A DNA stretch of 34,027 nucleotides from Muribaculaceae bacterium (lineage in GTDB: Bacteria; Bacteroidota; Bacteroidia; Bacteroidales; Muribaculaceae). The stretch spans positions 1-34,027 of the forward strand of contig JAEEJI010000053.1 of assembly GCA_016281825.1 (NCBI GenBank), given 5' to 3'. A program made the position numbers and the translations under genes. Positions 8,441-14,667 of the stretch are shown piece by piece (the first letter of the stretch is position 1; each line of letters begins with the position of its first letter). A model generated the notes under the pieces. That model saw only the letters and a program-made list of their open reading frames with translations. It did no database searches and was not told where the DNA came from.

Positions 8441-9834
8441 TGTGAATTGATTTCAGCCAAAGCGGCACGTACCATGTCGGTGTATTCGCGGCAAGATGTG
8501 ACATAGCCAAAGGCGATGCTTGCAACCAATCGACCCATCTCTACATCGCTGGGCCAACTGCATCCCGTTGCTACACGGTTCTCGCCGAAAGCGACACCTT
8601 GCTTGAGAATTGCGTTCTGATTACTGGGACGCATCATCATCAACACCAATGAAGCTGTCCACCCCAGCGCCGAATGCAATGAAGGATAACTGTCGGTATA
8701 TAGTGTGGATAAAGCCTCGTTTGTAAGGGGCTGCATGTGGAGGATGTCGTATGGAAGAGGTTTGTCATAACGGTCTTGCATCTGCTCACACATCTTGCGG
8801 CACATGCGCAGGTGCATATCGACCAGCGAATAGATGGCTGGATGGCTTTCCGAAGTGATGGTTTTGCCTACTTGGCTAGAGAAACATGACAGAATGTGGG
8901 TCGTGCTGAGATCTATCTGATTATTCGCGGCAGTGACAACCGATGATGTACACTTGGACATCTTGTCGGTGAGGACGGCCATGTCACAACTGCCTACAGG
9001 AGTAGACATGTCGTAGGGACCTGACAAACGCTGTGTCAATAACGATAAGGTGTCGTCATTGGCAAATAGGGACTCAAAGGACGGGTACTCTGTACGACCC
9101 AACTCAACAAGAGTCTGTGAACGGGCGATGTCAATCAAGTTTAGCAGACTGTCATAAGAAAAGATGCGAGCATAGTTGGCCGTACATAGGATCTTACCGG
9201 CATCTACATCACTCTGCCAGTGTACACCCCCGATAACACGGCTTTGACTATGCGCTAATCCACGGTTGATGATGGTGTCGGCTTTCCAAGGATTGACACA
9301 CATCAGTGTTAAGGCGATTCCCCATGAGGCACTGGCGTGGGACGAAGGAAACGAGTACTCCGAGCTGCCGCCAGGCCTGAAGCTGCTGGAATAGGCACTC
9401 TCTACGCCAAACGTCGCCTCACGAAAACGACGACAAGGACGGACACGCTTGACACTTGACTTGAAATTGCTGGCCCTACTGAATATGTTGTAACTCTCAC
9501 TCAAAAGAGTTGATAATTGAGGAGCATGGGAAGACGATGGAAGGAAACCGAAGCCTGGTACTTGCCGAATAAGCATACTATCAACGCCCCAACGCATATC
9601 TGATGTGAGCGATGACTTGATGCTGTCTGTTCGCAATTTCTTGGCCTCGTAATACTTATACACATCGGCAAGCCACATACTGGCACCTGTGGTATCATTG
9701 GGAAGTGGGTAAAAATAGTAACCATTTGGTGCTGATGCGTATGGGTAGATAAGACCATGGACCGACGGGAAGAAACTTGTCAACATCAAAACGATGATGA
9801 CTGTCTTGAGTAGTATGTCGCGGGTCGGTTGCAT
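8437..9834 (-). CDS. Exported two-domain PAP2 (class A acid phosphatase-like) protein, first gene of operon
   Basis: The product is about 465 residues. An in-frame ATG at 9876 lies within the promoter, so the ATG at 9834 is the better start. It directly gives a signal peptide (basic start, hydrophobic run, cleavage near SVHG). The first domain is complete: Lys125, Arg132-Pro133, PSSH 163-166, Ser198-Arg199, His205 and Asp209. The second domain keeps PSLH (384-387) and Asp430 but has Lys-Pro in place of Arg-Pro, Asn-Arg in place of Ser-Arg, and Ser426 in place of the catalytic His. Unlike the other two PAP2 proteins it lacks the C-terminal sorting-like tail, ending AALAEINSQ. It overlaps the next gene by four bases. 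It is a likely periplasmic or surface phosphomonoesterase; the substrate is unknown. Confidence 0.86.
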   Translation of the reverse strand: MQPTRDILLKTVIIVLMLTSFFPSVHGLIYPYASAPNGYYFYPLPNDTTGASMWLADVYKYYEAKKLRTDSIKSSLTSDMRWGVDSMLIRQVPGFGFLPSSSHAPQLSTLLSESYNIFSRASNFKSSVKRVRPCRRFREATFGVESAYSSSFRPGGSSEYSFPSSHASASWGIALTLMCVNPWKADTIINRGLAHSQSRVIGGVHWQSDVDAGKILCTANYARIFSYDSLLNLIDIARSQTLVELGRTEYPSFESLFANDDTLSLLTQRLSGPYDMSTPVGSCDMAVLTDKMSKCTSSVVTAANNQIDLSTTHILSCFSSQVGKTITSESHPAIYSLVDMHLRMCRKMCEQMQDRYDKPLPYDILHMQPLTNEALSTLYTDSYPSLHSALGWTASLVLMMMRPSNQNAILKQGVAFGENRVATGCSWPSDVEMGRLVASIAFGYVTSCREYTDMVRAALAEINSQ

Positions 9835-9850
9835 GGAAGAGTTTAATGTG

Positions 9851-9882
9851 CAAATATACGTATTATCTCGGCACAAAACAAA
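9851..9882 (-). promoter_or_regulatory. Strong Bacteroidota promoter for the PAP2/LRR operon
   Basis: On the - strand TTTG (9879-9882), exactly 20 bases, then TATATTTG (9851-9858): a perfect match to both boxes. Transcription should start near 9845, leaving a leader of roughly ten bases before the ATG at 9834 and ruling out the ATG at 9876. Confidence 0.88.
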
Positions 9883-9885
9883 TAA

Positions 9886-10731
9886 TTAACTGTTTTTAGC
9901 TTTAGACAGGAGAGTAGACTCAGATGACAGAAGGATAATCTGTTGCTTGTATAGCTGGCCTAGAGCCTTCTTGAAGTCTTTCTTGCTGCAGCCGAAAGTC
10001 TTAAAAATCTCTTCGGGGCTTGTTTTGTCGGTCAATGTCATGATACCGCCATGGCTGGACAGATAATCCACTATGACTGTCGTCAAGTCGTCGACACGAG
10101 CCTTCTCAATCTTGGCAAGCGTAACGTCAACCTTGTCATCGTCGCGTACCTGCTTGACATAGCCTGTCAGGCGGTCGCCTATGTTCACGTCGGTCATAAT
10201 CTCATTGTGATAGATCATCCCCCAGTGACTGTCGTTGACTATGACCTTGAAACCTAGTTCGGTGCGCTGAACAACAAGTAAGTCAACGCGCTGGCGGTGA
10301 TAGTAGTTAGGGCGTTCCCGACTCAAGAACTTGTCGAGTTTTGCGCTGGCGACAATGCGGCCGCTGGGCTCGTCAAGGTATACATGCACCACATAACTGC
10401 GCCCAACCTTCATGTCAACGCGCTGCTCACGGAACGGTACGAGCAGGTCCTTGGCTACCAACCCCCAGTCCATAAAAGCACCAACGGCATTCACGGCCTT
10501 GACACGCAACAACGCGGTCTCACCGACGATGGCCGTTGGAGTCTCGGTAGTTGCGACCGGGCGGTTCTCTGAGTCATTGTAGACAAACACGCGCAACCGT
10601 GTACCCACAGGCATACGGTTGGTCACATAACGCTTGGGCAACAATACCTCGTTGCCCTCGTCATCAATTAGATAGACGCCAAAGTCCAACTCGCGGTTAA
10701 CACGCAACTCGTTATATTTTCCTATCTCCAT
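9886..10731 (-). CDS. CvfB-like S1 RNA-binding protein
   Basis: The 281-residue protein has the layout of the CvfB/YitL family: several S1-like OB folds followed by a C-terminal winged-helix. An N-terminal beta-rich unit carries FGVYLIDDEGNEVLLPKRYV, and a second has VGAFMDWGLVAKDLLVPFREQ, both typical of these proteins. The segment after residue 210 (ILTDKTSPEEIF-like, then FGCSKKDFKKALGQLYKQ) forms the winged-helix. Family members bind RNA and have been linked to virulence-gene control in Gram-positives; the role in Bacteroidota is not established. It is read from its own promoter and ends just before the promoter of the PAP2 operon on the same strand. Confidence 0.82.
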   Translation of the reverse strand: MEIGKYNELRVNRELDFGVYLIDDEGNEVLLPKRYVTNRMPVGTRLRVFVYNDSENRPVATTETPTAIVGETALLRVKAVNAVGAFMDWGLVAKDLLVPFREQRVDMKVGRSYVVHVYLDEPSGRIVASAKLDKFLSRERPNYYHRQRVDLLVVQRTELGFKVIVNDSHWGMIYHNEIMTDVNIGDRLTGYVKQVRDDDKVDVTLAKIEKARVDDLTTVIVDYLSSHGGIMTLTDKTSPEEIFKTFGCSKKDFKKALGQLYKQQIILLSSESTLLSKAKNS

Positions 10732-10773
10732 TCAACACAATCAGTTTATAAGGTCAGCCTGACAGAGGTATAG

Positions 10774-10790
10774 CACCTCTAGAAAAAATC
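10774..10790 (-). other. Hairpin at the predicted 5' end of the cvfB-like mRNA
   Basis: AGAGGT and ACCTCT arms of six bases pair around a five-base loop. The promoter at 10795-10825 predicts a transcription start near 10788-10790, so the hairpin would form the extreme 5' end of the transcript. Such 5' stems can protect RNA from decay; that role is inference. Confidence 0.5.
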
Positions 10791-10794
10791 ACAA

Positions 10795-10825
10795 CAAAGA
10801 TACTAAAAAATACGTCTCAATTCAA
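10795..10825 (-). promoter_or_regulatory. Bacteroidota promoter for the cvfB-like gene
   Basis: On the - strand TTG (10823-10825), 20 bases, then TATCTTTG (10795-10802), matching TAnnTTTG. The predicted leader is about 57 bases and contains a hairpin. Confidence 0.8.
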
Positions 10826-10861
10826 TTTTTTTTAGTAATTTAGCAAAAAATTTCTGCAAAC

Positions 10862-11716
10862 ATGAGAAATCATCACAACCTACCAACCTTATTAATCGTG
10901 GCTATTGTGTTGACAGTCACTGTGATAGCGTGCAAAAACGGAACACAGAAGTCTTCATCGGAAGCCGGCGATGTCTTGCTTGACTCATGCCGCTTGACCG
11001 ACACAACCAGCTTTGTCAAGAGCAACGGAGAGCGATGCGCTATCTATGCCGATGCAAACATCGTCTATCCGAAATCGTTTCAAGACCATGCAGCTACCGA
11101 GCAACTGCAGCGACTGTTCGCCGCATTTGTCCTCAACGCACCCGACTCGCTGAATCTCGATGATGCCATGCATGCCACAGTGAGCAACACACTCCATCAG
11201 TATGACTTCGTCGAACAGTGGCCCAACGAGGAGGAGGCAGATGAGGAGACAGATGCCCAATTGATCTATAAGTACAACACACTCACCACGGTAAGGGTTT
11301 GTTATAACAACAATGGTGTTATCACCTTCTGCAAGAACGAGGTGGTCAAGAAGAACGACAAAACAACCTCTGAGACCAATCGATACTATAGCTTTGACCT
11401 CACAACGATGAGCTACATTGACTTGCACAAACTCTTCCGAGAGGATGCGCTGACCGATGTGACACAGCTCTTGAGGGCACAGCTGCTCAAGCAGAACAAT
11501 GCTAACAGCGATGACCAACTCAACGACTTGGGATACTTCAATGTTGATAACCTCACCGTAACACGCAATTTCTGCTTCTCCGACAAGGGCGTTACATGGA
11601 GCTACCTGCCAGGACAACTCGCCATCGATGCCGTGGGTGAACCCAAAATCCTGCTTTCATACGACCAGCTGAAACCGCTCGCATGTGATGCTTCTATACT
11701 TAATAGGCTCAACTAG
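10862..11716 (+). CDS. Lipoprotein with RsiV/DUF3298-like domain
   Basis: This 284-residue protein has a hydrophobic N-terminus ending in VIAC, a plausible lipobox that places Cys24 as the lipidated residue. The rest resembles the DUF3298/RsiV-type fold: YADANIVYPKSF near the start of the domain, then a beta-rich centre, FDLTTMSYIDLHKLF, and a final segment with FCFSDKGVTWSYLPGQLAIDAVGEPKILLSYDQLKP, where such proteins have 'F-x-Y-x-P-Y-E-I-A-Y' type sequence. RsiV itself is a lysozyme-sensing anti-sigma factor, but no sigma factor adjoins this gene, so only the domain resemblance is claimed. A weak -7-like box (TAATTTAG, 10836-10843) lies upstream. rsmG follows after five bases, so they are probably co-transcribed. 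Confidence 0.7.
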   Translation: MRNHHNLPTLLIVAIVLTVTVIACKNGTQKSSSEAGDVLLDSCRLTDTTSFVKSNGERCAIYADANIVYPKSFQDHAATEQLQRLFAAFVLNAPDSLNLDDAMHATVSNTLHQYDFVEQWPNEEEADEETDAQLIYKYNTLTTVRVCYNNNGVITFCKNEVVKKNDKTTSETNRYYSFDLTTMSYIDLHKLFREDALTDVTQLLRAQLLKQNNANSDDQLNDLGYFNVDNLTVTRNFCFSDKGVTWSYLPGQLAIDAVGEPKILLSYDQLKPLACDASILNRLN

Positions 11717-11721
11717 TTGTC

Positions 11722-12342
11722 ATGCAAAACATCAAGAAATACTTTAATCAACTCACCGAGGCTCAACTTGGGCAATTGGAGGTGATGTTCAAGCTATATC
11801 CTGAATGGAATGCTAAGGTTAATGTCATTTCGCGGAAGGATATCGACAACTTGGAGGTCAACCATATTTTGCACTCTCTGGCGATTGCGCTATTCGTGCA
11901 GTTCGCACCAGGCTCACGTGTGCTTGACTTGGGTACGGGAGGCGGATTTCCTGCGATTCCACTGGCGATGATGTTCCCCGACACTCATTTCCATCTGGTT
12001 GACCGCATTGGCAAGAAGTTGCGGGTAGCAGAGGATGTGGCGCGCAAGGCAGGGCTCAGCAACGTCACCCTACAGCATGGTGACATCAAGGAGGTTAAGG
12101 GTACATTTGACTATGTGGTCAGTCGTGCGGTCATGCCGTTGCCCGACATGGTTCCACTGGTAAGGCGACTCATCGACCGACAGCAGCGAAACGCCATTCC
12201 CAATGGAATTATCTGCCTCAAGGGCGGTAATCTGGACGATGAACTCAGGCCTTACGCGAAACAGGTCCTGGTCGAAGACCTTAGCACCTACTTCTCCGAA
12301 CCCTTCTTTGCCACCAAGAAACTCATCTTTTTGCCCATTTAA
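11722..12342 (+). CDS. rsmG: 16S rRNA (guanine-527-N7)-methyltransferase
   Basis: This 206-residue protein matches RsmG (GidB), which methylates N7 of G527 in 16S rRNA using SAM. The SAM-binding motif VLDLGTGGGFPAIPLA (residues 67-82) is diagnostic, followed by HLVDRIGKKLRV (motif II acidic Asp94) and the VVSRAV block near residue 132. The N-terminal WNAKVNVISRKD segment (residues 29-40) is also typical. The length equals that of other RsmG proteins. Loss of this enzyme gives low-level streptomycin resistance in other bacteria. Confidence 0.95.
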   Translation: MQNIKKYFNQLTEAQLGQLEVMFKLYPEWNAKVNVISRKDIDNLEVNHILHSLAIALFVQFAPGSRVLDLGTGGGFPAIPLAMMFPDTHFHLVDRIGKKLRVAEDVARKAGLSNVTLQHGDIKEVKGTFDYVVSRAVMPLPDMVPLVRRLIDRQQRNAIPNGIICLKGGNLDDELRPYAKQVLVEDLSTYFSEPFFATKKLIFLPI

Positions 12343-12352
12343 ATGTTATCTG

Positions 12353-12373
12353 GGCGATGGTATTGCCATCGCC
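12353..12373 (+). other. Hairpin in the rsmG to hydrolase gap
   Basis: GGCGATGG (12353-12360) and CCATCGCC (12366-12373) form a perfect 8-base stem with a five-base loop. No T-run follows, so it is not a clear terminator. It sits 18 bases before the GTG start of the next gene and could affect its translation or act as an RNA processing point. Confidence 0.55.
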
Positions 12374-12391
12374 AATTCTCAATTATTAAAA

Positions 12392-13030
12392 GTGAAAGCA
12401 ACAAAATTTACTGTCAACCCCTTTGGCGAGAACACCTACCTTGCCTGGGACGAAACGACACGTCATGCAATCATCATCGACCCGGGTATGATGCAAGAAC
12501 ATGAGCGCAATGTGGTCACCAAGTTCATCGACGACAACAACCTGATGATGCAGCAAGTGCTGATCACTCATGTCCACATCGACCATGTTACCTCGGCGCG
12601 GTGGATGGCCGACCGCTATGACATCACCGTGGCAGCCAGTCCGCTGGATGCACCCTATGCGCTCGCTCTCCCCGAACAAGCCGAACACTTCAGGCTGCGC
12701 CTGCCCGTTGAGGCGCTCACTATCGACCAACCGCTTGCTGACGGCGACACGCTCATGCTGGGCGATGAGACCATTCATGTTCTGGCCATGCCCGGACATT
12801 CGCCGGGAGGACTGGCATTCTATGCACCCGACAGCGAATTGGTGTTTACTGGCGACAGTATCTTTGAGGGAAGCATCGGACGTACCGACCTACCCGGAGG
12901 AGACTACAGCACACTCATCAATAGCATCAAGGAAAAAATCCTCACACTGCCCCCCCAAACACTGCTCATACCGGGGCACGGACCAACGACAACCGTTGCC
13001 AACGAACTCGAATACAATCCATTCTTCTGA
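12392..13030 (+). CDS. Metallo-beta-lactamase-fold hydrolase (glyoxalase II-like)
   Basis: The product is about 212 residues and belongs to the metallo-beta-lactamase superfamily, in the glyoxalase II/YcbL-like group of thioester hydrolases. The metal motif THVHIDHV (HxHxDH) is present, with later ligands in PGHSPGG, GDSIFEGSIGRTDLPGGD and PGHGPTTT. There is no ATG at the right place: the reading frame is open upstream through rsmG, but homology begins at the GTG at 12392, giving V/M-K-A-T-K-F-T-V-N-P-F-G-E-N-T-Y, a typical start for these proteins. The preferred substrate is not clear. It ends just before a hairpin shared with the convergent rpoZ. Confidence 0.88.
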   Translation: MKATKFTVNPFGENTYLAWDETTRHAIIIDPGMMQEHERNVVTKFIDDNNLMMQQVLITHVHIDHVTSARWMADRYDITVAASPLDAPYALALPEQAEHFRLRLPVEALTIDQPLADGDTLMLGDETIHVLAMPGHSPGGLAFYAPDSELVFTGDSIFEGSIGRTDLPGGDYSTLINSIKEKILTLPPQTLLIPGHGPTTTVANELEYNPFF

Positions 13031-13042
13031 CCATTACAACAA

Positions 13043-13070
13043 AAGCGCCATCCAATGAAGGGTGGCGCTT
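13043..13070. terminator. Hairpin terminator between convergent hydrolase gene and rpoZ
   Basis: AAGCGCCATCC and GGGTGGCGCTT pair over 11 bases (one G-T wobble) around a six-base loop. T content after the stem is low on both strands (AGTTTATG on +), so the call rests mostly on the strong stem and its place between convergent genes. Confidence 0.65.
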
Positions 13071-13098
13071 AGTTTATGACCAAACGAGGAGTTAATAA

Positions 13099-13434
13099 CT
13101 ACTCGTCGCTGTCCTTCTGCTTCGACAGATTGCGGAAGGCCAGTTTGCCGTCCTCATATTCCTGCGTGGCAATCAATGTGGGTTTCGGCAGCTTCTCGTA
13201 GTATCGAGAAATCTCAATCTGCTCACGGTTCTCCGAAATCTCCTCCAGGTTGTCGTTCTGGGTGGCGAAGTCCTGAAGTTTCTTCTCCAGGTCTCCCTTC
13301 ATCTCGGCGGCAATCTGGTTGGCACGCTTGCTGATGATGGCTACGGTCTCATAGATGTTGCCCGTCTGCTCTGACATCTCAACCAGGTCATGAACAGTCG
13401 TAGTCAATGGAGCATTGCTTTTCTTGTAATCCAT
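13099..13434 (-). CDS. rpoZ: DNA-directed RNA polymerase omega subunit, Bacteroidota type
   Basis: The 111-residue protein resembles the omega subunit form found in Bacteroidota. The IYETVAIISKRANQIA stretch (about residues 27-42) corresponds to the conserved omega helix (normally VxxAAKRARQL). The C-terminal part (YYEKLPKPTLIATQEYEDGKL) matches the region where omega contacts the beta-prime tail. It promotes RNA polymerase assembly. It lies downstream of bamD on the same strand, an order seen in related genomes, with a 160-base AT-rich gap that shows no clear promoter box. Confidence 0.85.
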   Translation of the reverse strand: MDYKKSNAPLTTTVHDLVEMSEQTGNIYETVAIISKRANQIAAEMKGDLEKKLQDFATQNDNLEEISENREQIEISRYYEKLPKPTLIATQEYEDGKLAFRNLSKQKDSDE

Positions 13435-13469
13435 GTCTTATTGTTTGAGTTTAATGTATTCTGATAAAA

Positions 13470-13545
13470 ATCGATAATTCGATAATTCGTGATAATGAGA
13501 AATACCTAAAAATCCTGACAAAAATATTCTAAAATTCGATAATTG
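13470..13545. repeat. Short GATAATTC direct repeats between rpoZ and bamD
   Basis: CGATAATT occurs twice in tandem near 13471-13487, is followed by a close variant (GTGATAAT), and recurs near 13536-13544. The spacer is otherwise AT-rich with no coding potential seen. Function is unknown. Confidence 0.4.
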
Positions 13546-13594
13546 CGCCCGTTCGGTTGCGAGCTGAAGGTTCGTGATAAAATAAAAATCGTGA

Positions 13595-14410
13595 CTAGTT
13601 GCCCGTGACAAACTTGTTGGCAACCTTGAAGATATTGTCCGCCTCCTTGCGGTGGTCACTGTCGGGATAGTCGTTGATAAACGTGTAATACTCGTCAATC
13701 ACCGTGCGGAAGCGCTCCTCCTTTTTCTCGTCGACACTCTCGCTCGCCTCGCGGTAGCGCGACTTCAGCACAAGCAACTCCAGTTCCTCTTTGTACTTGC
13801 TGTAAGGATACTCCTTGATGGCGTTTTTGGCAGTAATCACCGCCGACTCATAGTTGTTTCCCATGTAATTCCCCAGGTTGTAGTACAGCTGGGCATTCTC
13901 CAGCTCCTTCTTCACAAGCTTGTCCTGCAACTCGAAGATGGCACTTTGGGCTATCGACACCTTGTCGCTCTTGGGAAAGTAGTCCAGAAAGCCCTGAAGT
14001 TCCTCAATGGCCTTAAGTGTCTCGCTCTGGTCTAGCTGGGAGTCGGGAGAGTCAAGGTAGTAGCCATAACCTGCATAGTAGCGCGCCAACTCGGCATATT
14101 GTCCCTTGGGGTAGTGCGAATAGTAGTTCTTGAAGTAGGTACCCGAGGTCAGGTAGTCCTTGTTCTCATAGTAGCTCATCGCCAGCAGGAACAACGACTC
14201 CTCGGCCTTGTCGGTGCCCTTGAACACCGTAATCAGGTCCTCAAGGATGGTGTAGGCTTGGGCGTAACGCTTTTCCTCGAAGGCACGCTTGGCGTACTCA
14301 TACTTGTAATTTGCATCGGTGCTCTTGAGCACTTTGTTGTACTCGCCGCATGAACTCAAACCAGCCACGAAGGCTGTGAGTATCAGGGATATGATTAGGT
14401 TTCTTGACAT
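13595..14410 (-). CDS. bamD: Outer membrane assembly lipoprotein BamD
   Basis: The product is about 271 residues. The ATG at 14410 directly gives a lipoprotein signal peptide ending in LSSC; an in-frame ATG at 14476 lies upstream of the promoter box and is rejected. After the lipid Cys come tandem TPR helices: AKRAFEEKRYAQAYTILEDLI, then ESLFLLAMSYYENKDYLTSGTYFKNYYSHYPKG, then a longer inserted repeat, and a final TPR with FINDYPDSDHRKEA. This is the BamD/YfiO pattern: a periplasmic scaffold that works with BamA to fold outer membrane beta-barrels. A likely operon with rpoZ follows. Confidence 0.93.
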   Translation of the reverse strand: MSRNLIISLILTAFVAGLSSCGEYNKVLKSTDANYKYEYAKRAFEEKRYAQAYTILEDLITVFKGTDKAEESLFLLAMSYYENKDYLTSGTYFKNYYSHYPKGQYAELARYYAGYGYYLDSPDSQLDQSETLKAIEELQGFLDYFPKSDKVSIAQSAIFELQDKLVKKELENAQLYYNLGNYMGNNYESAVITAKNAIKEYPYSKYKEELELLVLKSRYREASESVDEKKEERFRTVIDEYYTFINDYPDSDHRKEADNIFKVANKFVTGN

Positions 14411-14442
14411 GTCGTTTTTATGCTTCGCTAGTTTGCAGCCGA

Positions 14443-14476
14443 CAAAGTTACTGCTTTTTTTGCAACCGACCATCAA
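14443..14476 (-). promoter_or_regulatory. Promoter for bamD
   Basis: TAACTTTG (- strand, 14443-14450) fits the TAnnTTTG -7 box. A TTG at 14474-14476 is 23 bases upstream, longer than the 20 seen at other promoters here, so the -33 part is uncertain. It excludes the ATG at 14476 as the start. Confidence 0.6.
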
Positions 14477-14616
14477 TTCTTGGGTTTATTTTTCTTAAAC
14501 CATGTGAAATACGCCTTTTCCTCCCGAAATAACACAATATATGTGCAGAACCCAAAAATTCTCAATTCTCCATTCTTAATTATGATCCCCATCACAAAAA
14601 TGACCCATAAACAAAA

Positions 14617-14648
14617 ATTCTTAATTCTTAATTCTTAATTCTTAATTA
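14617..14648. repeat. Tandem TTAATTC heptamer repeat before the U32 gene
   Basis: Three full copies of TTAATTC and one variant copy (TTAATTA) run from 14621 to 14648, preceded by ATTC. The array ends eight bases before the -7 box of the U32 gene, so it occupies the -33 region. The same unit, on the other strand, recurs at 25320-25344. Confidence 0.85.
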
Positions 14649-14655
14649 ATAATCG

Positions 14656-14663
14656 TACCTTTG
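14656..14663 (+). promoter_or_regulatory. -7 element for the U32 gene
   Basis: TACCTTTG fits TAnnTTTG and ends only five bases before the ATG at 14668. Transcription would begin at or next to the start codon, implying a leaderless mRNA. No TTTG lies 20 bases upstream, where the heptamer repeat sits. Confidence 0.6.
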
Positions 14664-14667
14664 CACC

